A stretch of 20,013 nt of DNA from positions 1 to 20,013 of the forward strand of contig JAOZMV010000005.1 in assembly GCA_029934095.1 (NCBI GenBank), in the 5' to 3' direction. The number at the start of each line of letters is the position of its first letter. Position 1 is the first letter of the stretch. This document shows, piece by piece, positions 14,451 through 20,013 of the stretch. Below the pieces are notes generated by a model. It ran no database searches, was not told where the DNA came from, and saw only the letters and a program-made list of their open reading frames with translations. Made by a program: the position numbers and the translations under genes. This DNA comes from Desulfuromusa sp. (GTDB taxonomy: Bacteria; Desulfobacterota; Desulfuromonadia; Desulfuromonadales; Geopsychrobacteraceae).

Positions 14451-15514
14451 ATATGGATCTCTTGAATAAAACTATCAACGCAATTAAAGGTCAGGATAAA
14501 GCTATCCGTACTCAGGCAAAGGAACGTCTGGACCAGCTGATTATGCCCCACTGGGCGTTAGGACGAATGATGGATCTGGCGCTGGATTTAGCCGGTATCT
14601 GCGGAACTGTCCGTCCCACTGTCGAACGTAAAACTATCGTTGTCATGGCGGGTGACCATGGCATCACGGCCGCGGGGGTGAGCCTTTTCCCCAAAGAGGT
14701 CACGGTGGAGATGGTGCGGGGGTTTGTTAATGGTTTTGCCGGGATCAATGTCCTGGCGAAACAGGCAGGAGCTACAGTTAAAATTGTCGATATGGGGGTT
14801 GCTGGTGATCTCACTGAACTGGCAAAGAGGGGCAATATTATCGATCAAAAAATAGCTCCCGGAACCGCCAACTTTGCAGTTGGAGCGGCGATGAGTCGGG
14901 AGCAGGCGACTGAGGCGATTGAGGCTGGTATCCGTGTCGCGCATGAGCTCGCAGATTCTACCGATCTATTTGGTACCGGGGACATGGGAATCGGCAACAC
15001 TTCGCCAAGTAGTGCGATGGTTGCAGCCTTCTGTCAGCTTCCGGTTGCCGAGGTGGTCGGACGGGGAACCGGGTTGGATGATGCTCAACTGGAAAAGAAA
15101 ATTATTATCCTTGAAAAGGCTCTTGTTCTCAACCATCCTGATCCTGCCGATCCGATTGATGTATTGAGTAAGGTTGGTGGGTTTGAAATTGCCGGGATTG
15201 CCGGTTTGATTCTGGGGGCCGCAGCAGCAGGTAAACCGATAGTGATCGATGGATTTATCTCCACTGTCGGAGCTTTGCTGGCCGGTCGATTGGCACCAAA
15301 AAGTAAAGAATATATGATTGCGGCACACCGCAGTGTTGAAAAGGGGCAGCTCGCGGCACTTGCCGATCTGGGAAAAGAACCGCTTCTCGATCTGCAGTTT
15401 CGTCTGGGAGAGGGGACCGGTGCTGCTGTTGCCATGAATCTGGTCGACGGGGCGGTAGGTATTTTAACCGAAATGGCAACATTCAGCGAAGCGGCTGTAT
15501 CTGAGGCAAAATGA
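14447..15514 (+). CDS. cobT: Nicotinate-nucleotide-dimethylbenzimidazole phosphoribosyltransferase
   Basis: CobT activates the lower-ligand base by transferring phosphoribose from nicotinate mononucleotide, giving alpha-ribazole phosphate. The 355 residues match the family length. Signatures are VVMAGDHGITAAGVSLFP near 65-82, DLFGTGDMGIGNTSPSSA, VVGRGTGLDD, and LGEGTGAAVA, with catalytic Glu322 in the place of Glu317 of the Salmonella enzyme. The start is taken as GTG at 14447 because it overlaps the cobU stop and lies 11 nt after AGGA. An ATG two codons later is the alternative and changes little. The natural base cannot be predicted from this sequence; no base-synthesis genes (bza or bluB) are seen here. 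Confidence 0.95.
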   Translation: MNMDLLNKTINAIKGQDKAIRTQAKERLDQLIMPHWALGRMMDLALDLAGICGTVRPTVERKTIVVMAGDHGITAAGVSLFPKEVTVEMVRGFVNGFAGINVLAKQAGATVKIVDMGVAGDLTELAKRGNIIDQKIAPGTANFAVGAAMSREQATEAIEAGIRVAHELADSTDLFGTGDMGIGNTSPSSAMVAAFCQLPVAEVVGRGTGLDDAQLEKKIIILEKALVLNHPDPADPIDVLSKVGGFEIAGIAGLILGAAAAGKPIVIDGFISTVGALLAGRLAPKSKEYMIAAHRSVEKGQLAALADLGKEPLLDLQFRLGEGTGAAVAMNLVDGAVGILTEMATFSEAAVSEAK

Positions 15515-16269
15515 GACCAGAATCATTTTTTTCCGCAGTGCGATTCCTCACCATTATCCCTATTCCAGAGTCCTGGTGTGGTGATGAATCAGACTTTCAC
15601 AAAAGTCCTGAATGGTATCCGCTGGTGGGATTACTGATCGGCTTGGTGATGGTGGTTGCGGATCTTATCTTTTGTTGGTTGTTACCGGTTCCGGTTGCGA
15701 GTGTGCTGTTATTGCTGGTGATGATTGCGATTTCTGGTGCTTTGCATCTGGATGGGCTTGCTGATAGCGCCGATGCTTTTTTCAGTAGCCGTGGCCGGGA
15801 GAAGATGCTGGAAATCATGAAGGATAGCCGTTCAGGACCGATGGGGGTGACAGCGATTGTTCTGGTTTTACTGCTTAAATTGATGCTGCTCATTTCATTG
15901 CCTGATGGTTGGCGCTGGCAGGCCATTTTGTTGATGCCCCTTGTCGGGCGTTGTTCTCTTTCGGTGGTCAGCAGTTGGCTCCCCTATGCACGGCAGGAGG
16001 GAACAGCGGCTTTTACCAACAACAGCTTCAACTGGTCCCGCGTTGGGATAATATTTGGGGTGCTGTTTGTTGTTACTCTTTCATTACTCGGCGGTGCCGG
16101 ATTATTTGTCGTTGCCATTCTCAGCCTCAGCCTCTGGCTGCTCGGTCGTTACAGCTTGCGTAAAATTGGTGGGTTTACCGGTGACACTCTGGGTGCAACC
16201 TGCGAGTTGATGGAGTTATTGCCACCACTTTGTGTCATTATTCTTGCCCAGCAGGGGCTACTGTCATGA
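15511..16269 (+). CDS. cobS: Adenosylcobinamide-GDP ribazoletransferase (cobalamin synthase)
   Basis: CobS is the membrane enzyme that joins adenosylcobinamide-GDP with alpha-ribazole (or its phosphate), the last assembly step of the coenzyme. The 252-residue protein is strongly hydrophobic with about six membrane segments. It shows the family motifs HLDGLADSADAFFS at 79-92 and MKDSRSGPMGV at 103-113, the acidic residues being likely metal ligands, and FTGDTLGATCELMELL near the end. Its ATG overlaps the cobT stop in an ATGA junction, and its own stop overlaps the next start the same way. Confidence 0.94.
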   Translation: MRPESFFSAVRFLTIIPIPESWCGDESDFHKSPEWYPLVGLLIGLVMVVADLIFCWLLPVPVASVLLLLVMIAISGALHLDGLADSADAFFSSRGREKMLEIMKDSRSGPMGVTAIVLVLLLKLMLLISLPDGWRWQAILLMPLVGRCSLSVVSSWLPYARQEGTAAFTNNSFNWSRVGIIFGVLFVVTLSLLGGAGLFVVAILSLSLWLLGRYSLRKIGGFTGDTLGATCELMELLPPLCVIILAQQGLLS

Positions 16270-18842
16270 ATCTGGTGCAAAAACACGGCGGCAATTTACG
16301 CCATGCCAGTCAAATCAGCGGATTACCTGTAGAGGAGTTACTCGATTTTTCTGCCAGCATCAACCCTTTGGGCTTTCCAGAATGGCTGCGGCCACTGATC
16401 AGTTCCCAGATCAGTACCCTGGTCCATTATCCTGACCCTGAAGCAGAGGGGCTGGTCAGGGCACTGGCAGACCAGCATCAGGTTGACCCTGCCCAAGTGA
16501 TTGTTGGTAATGGTGCCAGCGAACTCCTTTTTTTGCTGCCGCAGGTTTTACCCCAGCAGCGACTGCTGGTTCCCGTTCCCAGTTATGGTGACTATGTCAG
16601 TTTAGCAGCAGCTGCCGGTTTGCCGGTTGACTCTTTGCCGCTTCGTCAGGAGGATGACTTTCAGCTCAACCTGGATCAATTGGCTGCAAGCTTGACCGAG
16701 GATCACCTGGTTATTTTGGGTCATCCCAACAACCCTACCGGAAAACTGTGCGATCCCCGATTATTGCGGCAAGTAATTCTGGATCACCCGGAAAACTATT
16801 TTATTATTGACGAATCTTTCATTGACCTCTCCGATCCGCAACAATCTTTGCGGCAGCAACGGCCTGCAAATCTGATCATTATTCAATCGATGACCAAAGG
16901 GTGGGGGATTCCAGGCTTACGCCTCGGTTATGCTTTGGCTGATAAAAATATTGTTACTGCTATGCAGCAGTTACGTCCTGATTGGTCGGTCAACAGTCTG
17001 GCTCAAGCGGTGGGAATTCGGGCGTTACAGGATCATGATTTTCTTCTGCAGAGCCGGAATTATATCAAGCGGCAACGGCATAAACTTTTTGAGCAACTAA
17101 AGGCAATTCCTCTCTTATTCCCCCTTTCCAGTGACGCTAATTTTCTTCTGGTGAAACTTGTTGATACTAAAGTAACTTCTCAGCAAATAGCTGATAAGCT
17201 ATTGAAAAAAGGGATAATTATACGTGTATGCGATAATTTTCCAGGCCTTGATAGTTGTTATTTCCGGGTTGCAGTTCGGCCGCCAGTAGAGCAGCAACGT
17301 TTGGTTGAAGGATTGCGTCAGTGCTTTGATTTGCCCACGGTACAGTTGAAAAAAGATAAAACCCCGGCGATCATGTTTCAGGGGACCGGCTCCAACGCTG
17401 GAAAGTCTATTTTGACTGCCGCCCTGTGTCGCATTCTCCATCAGGATGGCGTTTCTGTGGCACCATTCAAGGCACAGAATATGTCGCTTAATTCGGGCAT
17501 CACCTGCCAGGGGGGTGAAATGGGTCGAGCACAGCTGCTGCAAGCACAAGCCTGTCGTCTCGATGCCGATGTCCGGATGAATCCGGTTCTCCTTAAACCG
17601 AGCAGTTCCGTCGCTTCACAGGTGATTGTCTGCGGTAAGGTTCTGGAAACGATGGATTTTGGTGTTTACGCTGAGCGGCGTGGGGAAATTTTTACCCGGG
17701 TTCAGCAGTGTTACGACAGCCTTGCAGCGGAACATCAGGTGATGGTTCTCGAAGGGGCGGGGAGTCCGGCTGAAATCAATCTGAAATCGCGCGATATTGT
17801 CAATATGAACATGGCACGTCATGCCGCTGCGAAAGTTCTATTGGTTGGGGATATTGATCGTGGCGGGGTGTTCGCTTCTTTTGTCGGAACGCTGGAACTG
17901 CTTGACGAATGGGAGAGAAGCCAGGTGAGCGGGTTTGTTATCAACCGTTTCCGTGGTGATAAGACTCTTCTTGGTGATGCTTTAGAGCAAACAACTCTGC
18001 GCACCGGGAAACCCTTTTTTGGCATTGTTCCCTATCTTCAGAATCTCGGCCTGCCCGAGGAAGATTCGGTTGATTTTAAGGATGGCGTTCTTGATGGCAA
18101 GAAACCGGAGGGCGAGACCCTTGATATTGCCCTGATTGATCTGCCACATATCTCCAACTTTACCGATGTTGATGCTCTGCGAATTGAGGCTGACGTCCAC
18201 TTGCGCCGGGTGTGTCATGTTGCCGAACTGGGGCAACCGGACGCGGTTATCCTGCCGGGAACAAAGAATGTGATTTCTGATCTCGACTATTTAATAACTT
18301 CGGGGTTGGCTGCTGCGATCCGTCAGTTGGCTGAAACCGGGGTAACGGAGATAGTTGGCATCTGTGGTGGCTACCAATTTATGGGGGATGAAATTGCTGA
18401 TCCACATGGGATTGAATCCTCCGGTAAAACTTGCCCGGGGCTCGGTTTGTTGCCGCTGTCAACGACTCTTCAACCCAATAAGACTATGACCCGTTGCCGG
18501 GCAACCCATTTGCCATCCGGCGAAACGGTTGTAGGATATGAAATACACCACGGAACCAGTCGTGGAGAAAACCTTAAGACGTTGATCTCCCGTGAAGATG
18601 GGGAGGAGATTGGTAGTTGTCGTGCCGGGTATGAGCATATCTGGGGAACCTATCTGCACGGTATTTTCGACGCAGATCAGTTTCGTCGCTGGTTCCTTGA
18701 TCGGTTACGACAGCGGAAAGGGTGGCACCCGGTGGGAGAGGTACAGACCTTTTATGATTTGGAACCATCCCTTGACCGTTTGGCCGATCATGTCCGAGCT
18801 GCGTTGGATATGGATCGGGTTTATCAGGTGTTGGGGCTTTGA
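16266..18842 (+). CDS. Fused threonine-phosphate decarboxylase (CobD) - cobyric acid synthase (CobQ)
   Basis: One continuous 858-residue frame encodes two enzymes normally made separately. Residues 1 to about 358 are a class I/II PLP aminotransferase-fold domain of the CobD type: HPNNPTG at 153-159, IIDESF with Asp182, PLP lysine Lys211 in SMTKGWGIPGLRLGY, and Arg334/Arg338 in YFRVAVR. It makes (R)-1-amino-2-propanol phosphate from L-threonine phosphate. Residues 368-858 are CobQ: ATP site QGTGSNAGKS at 372-381, a dethiobiotin-synthetase-like domain with GDIDRGGVFAS at 528-538, then a glutamine amidotransferase domain with Cys700 in GICGGYQF and His798 in TYLHGIFD. It amidates four side chains of adenosylcobyrinic acid a,c-diamide. 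The linker is only about 10 residues. The frame runs 12 codons further upstream without a start as good as the ATG at 16266, which overlaps the cobS stop (ATGA). All visible catalytic residues of both halves are present. Confidence 0.93.
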   Translation: MNLVQKHGGNLRHASQISGLPVEELLDFSASINPLGFPEWLRPLISSQISTLVHYPDPEAEGLVRALADQHQVDPAQVIVGNGASELLFLLPQVLPQQRLLVPVPSYGDYVSLAAAAGLPVDSLPLRQEDDFQLNLDQLAASLTEDHLVILGHPNNPTGKLCDPRLLRQVILDHPENYFIIDESFIDLSDPQQSLRQQRPANLIIIQSMTKGWGIPGLRLGYALADKNIVTAMQQLRPDWSVNSLAQAVGIRALQDHDFLLQSRNYIKRQRHKLFEQLKAIPLLFPLSSDANFLLVKLVDTKVTSQQIADKLLKKGIIIRVCDNFPGLDSCYFRVAVRPPVEQQRLVEGLRQCFDLPTVQLKKDKTPAIMFQGTGSNAGKSILTAALCRILHQDGVSVAPFKAQNMSLNSGITCQGGEMGRAQLLQAQACRLDADVRMNPVLLKPSSSVASQVIVCGKVLETMDFGVYAERRGEIFTRVQQCYDSLAAEHQVMVLEGAGSPAEINLKSRDIVNMNMARHAAAKVLLVGDIDRGGVFASFVGTLELLDEWERSQVSGFVINRFRGDKTLLGDALEQTTLRTGKPFFGIVPYLQNLGLPEEDSVDFKDGVLDGKKPEGETLDIALIDLPHISNFTDVDALRIEADVHLRRVCHVAELGQPDAVILPGTKNVISDLDYLITSGLAAAIRQLAETGVTEIVGICGGYQFMGDEIADPHGIESSGKTCPGLGLLPLSTTLQPNKTMTRCRATHLPSGETVVGYEIHHGTSRGENLKTLISREDGEEIGSCRAGYEHIWGTYLHGIFDADQFRRWFLDRLRQRKGWHPVGEVQTFYDLEPSLDRLADHVRAALDMDRVYQVLGL

Positions 18843-19780
18843 TCTCTCTGCCGATCCAGATTTTATTGGCGTTGTTACTTGATTTTCTATTGGGTGACCC
18901 ACGCTGGTTTCCCCATCCGGTCAAAGGGATCGGCTGGTTGGCGCTAACGATTGAAGGCCCACTGCGATCCCGGTTTTCTCCGCGCAATGCTGGTATCATT
19001 GCGGTTATTCTGGTGGTGGTGATTAGTACCGTGGTGGTATGGCTTGCTTGCGCAGTGGCAACCGCTATTCATCCCCTTGCAGGCGATCTGGTGTCAATTT
19101 TTATTCTCTTTACCTGCTTCGCCATGCAGGATTTACGGCGGCATGCTCTGGCTGTTTATTATTCTTTAAAAGCTGGAGATTTGACGCTGGCCAGGGCGGA
19201 GGTGGCGAAGCTGGTGGGGCGTGACACCGCAGATCTGGATGAGACAGGAATTACCCGTGCGACAGTTGAAAGTGTTGCTGAAAATAGTGTCGATGGGGTA
19301 ACGGCTCCTTTGTTATTTGCCTTCATTGCCGGGGCACCGGGGGCAATATTCTATAAAGCAGTCAATACCCTCGATTCCACTTATGGCTATCAAAATGATC
19401 GCTATCTCCAATTTGGCTGGGCGGCGGCAAAATTTGATGACTGGATCAATTTTTTTCCGGCACGGATTACGGCTCTGCTGGTTCCATTAGCAGCGTGGTT
19501 GTCAGGATTAAATGGGCTGCAGGCATGGCGAATTTTTCTTCGTGATCGCCATAACCATCCCAGCCCTAATGGTGGGCAAACCGAGTCCGTTTTTGCTGGA
19601 GCATTGGGACTGAAACTGGGTGGCGTTAACTATTATGGCGGTGAGCAGTCCAGCCGACCTACGATGGGAGATAATGGCCAACCACTACGGCCAATTCACA
19701 TCAAACAGGCGATCCTTTTGATGGTTGTTACTTCTCTGGTCGTTGTTGTGGGTGGCAGCGTGGTCAGTTGGATTTGGTAG
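18839..19780 (+). CDS. cbiB: Adenosylcobinamide-phosphate synthase (CbiB)
   Basis: CbiB is the membrane protein that attaches the aminopropanol (phosphate) arm to adenosylcobyric acid, the step that joins the products of the two halves of the preceding fused gene. The 313-residue protein is hydrophobic with several membrane segments. It has GDPRWFPHPVKGIG at 19-32, ESVAENSVDGVTAPLLF at 144-160, KAVNTLDSTYGYQNDRY at 173-189, KFDDWINFFPARITALL at 198-214 and a C-terminal GGVNYYGG. The start is a TTG at 18839 overlapping the upstream TGA. No good ribosome-binding site precedes it, and no ATG is available before the conserved N-terminus, so coupled translation is likely. Confidence 0.93.
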   Translation: MISLPIQILLALLLDFLLGDPRWFPHPVKGIGWLALTIEGPLRSRFSPRNAGIIAVILVVVISTVVVWLACAVATAIHPLAGDLVSIFILFTCFAMQDLRRHALAVYYSLKAGDLTLARAEVAKLVGRDTADLDETGITRATVESVAENSVDGVTAPLLFAFIAGAPGAIFYKAVNTLDSTYGYQNDRYLQFGWAAAKFDDWINFFPARITALLVPLAAWLSGLNGLQAWRIFLRDRHNHPSPNGGQTESVFAGALGLKLGGVNYYGGEQSSRPTMGDNGQPLRPIHIKQAILLMVVTSLVVVVGGSVVSWIW

Positions 19781-19820
19781 GAGTATTATTTTATCAAAGA
19801 GACTCTGAAATTCTTTTTCT

Positions 19821-19839
19821 CTGTGACACCGTGTCACAG
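19821..19839. repeat. Perfect 19-bp dyad between cbiB and cobO
   Basis: CTGTGACAC-C-GTGTCACAG is a perfect inverted repeat with 9-bp arms around one central base. As RNA it would fold to an 8-bp stem with a 3-nt loop, but no T-run follows, so it is not an ordinary terminator. It lies 35 bp before the cobO start in the only sizeable gap of the operon. An operator or an mRNA-processing hairpin is possible. Confidence 0.6.
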
Positions 19840-19874
19840 TGGTGGAGACTTTTCGAAAGTGACGAGGTGCAATT

Positions 19875-20013
19875 GTGGCAAAAAATATTCTTATTTTTAC
19901 CGGTAACGGCAAGGGGAAATCAACCGCAGCTTTCGGTATGGCAGCCCGGGCAGCAGGGCATGAACATCGAATTTTGATTCTGCAGTTCATGAAATCTGAC
20001 AGCAGTACCGGTG
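19875..20013 (+). CDS. cobO: Cob(I)yrinic acid a,c-diamide adenosyltransferase, 5' part (cut by window end)
   Basis: The first 46 codons of a BtuR/CobO-type adenosyltransferase are visible. From GTG at 19875 the frame gives (M)AKNILIFTGNGKGKSTAAF with the P-loop GNGKGKST at residues 10-17. GMAARAAGHEHRILILQFMK follows, matching the GxGKGKTT...RA.G.G..V.vvQFmKg pattern of the family. It transfers the adenosyl group of ATP to cob(I)alamin or a corrinoid precursor. GAGGTG lies 5 nt before the GTG. It follows cbiB after a 94-bp gap containing a perfect palindrome. The gene continues beyond the window. Confidence 0.9.
   Translation, partial: MAKNILIFTGNGKGKSTAAFGMAARAAGHEHRILILQFMKSDSSTG

Noticed and set aside
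14512..14944. Long minus-strand open frames inside cobT (also inside cobU, cobS and cobQ)
   Set aside because: They are out-of-frame shadows of strongly conserved genes, with no family signature or start signals of their own.

Overview
The window looks like a chromosomal segment of a Gram-negative, probably anaerobic bacterium of the Desulfuromonadales type (former Deltaproteobacteria). The pointers are a PxxKW-family cysteine-rich small protein, a lipid A enzyme of the LpxH type, an OFA-family transporter and a set of cobalamin genes. The taxonomy is an inference from gene content; no rRNA or tRNA gene is present. I recognise nearly every gene, and I see no phage, insertion sequence, CRISPR array or defence system.

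Positions 1-8100 hold housekeeping genes. They are an RqcH/NFACT ribosome-rescue protein (+), 6-phosphofructokinase (-), a pair of M16 zinc-protease genes (+; one catalytic, one a lipoprotein partner that has lost its zinc site), a YihY-type membrane protein with an extra C-terminal domain (+), an LpxH-like UDP-diacylglucosamine pyrophosphatase (-) and glyoxalase I (+). The LpxH gene has a near-consensus promoter that ends at its start codon, so its mRNA may be leaderless.

Positions 8100-12100 hold a TPR protein, a YitT-family membrane protein, a decayed 3' fragment of a TrkA-C-domain cation transporter, a terminator that may work in both directions, the PxxKW protein with a clear promoter, an OFA-family MFS transporter, and a small YkgJ-type cysteine-cluster protein divergent from the transporter.

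Positions 12138-20013 are a tetrapyrrole/cobalamin region. A CysG-like siroheme synthase lies on the minus strand. It diverges from a B12 operon preceded by a promoter, a cobalamin riboswitch and an intrinsic terminator. The operon runs cobU, cobT, cobS, a cobD-cobQ fusion, cbiB, and the start of cobO, cut by the window end. The first five genes are joined by four 4-nt stop/start overlaps with start codons GTG, ATG, ATG and TTG. These enzymes cover corrinoid adenosylation, side-chain amidation, aminopropanol arm synthesis and attachment, and nucleotide-loop assembly. Corrin-ring (cbi) genes are not in the window. CysG makes precorrin-2, so it could feed this pathway as well as siroheme.

The observations most worth a second look are the CobD-CobQ fusion, the possible leaderless lpxH transcript, a perfect 19-bp dyad before cobO, unusual motif residues in the SUMT half of CysG, and the transporter relic. 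I do not see a convincing new biological system; most of the window is well-understood metabolism.
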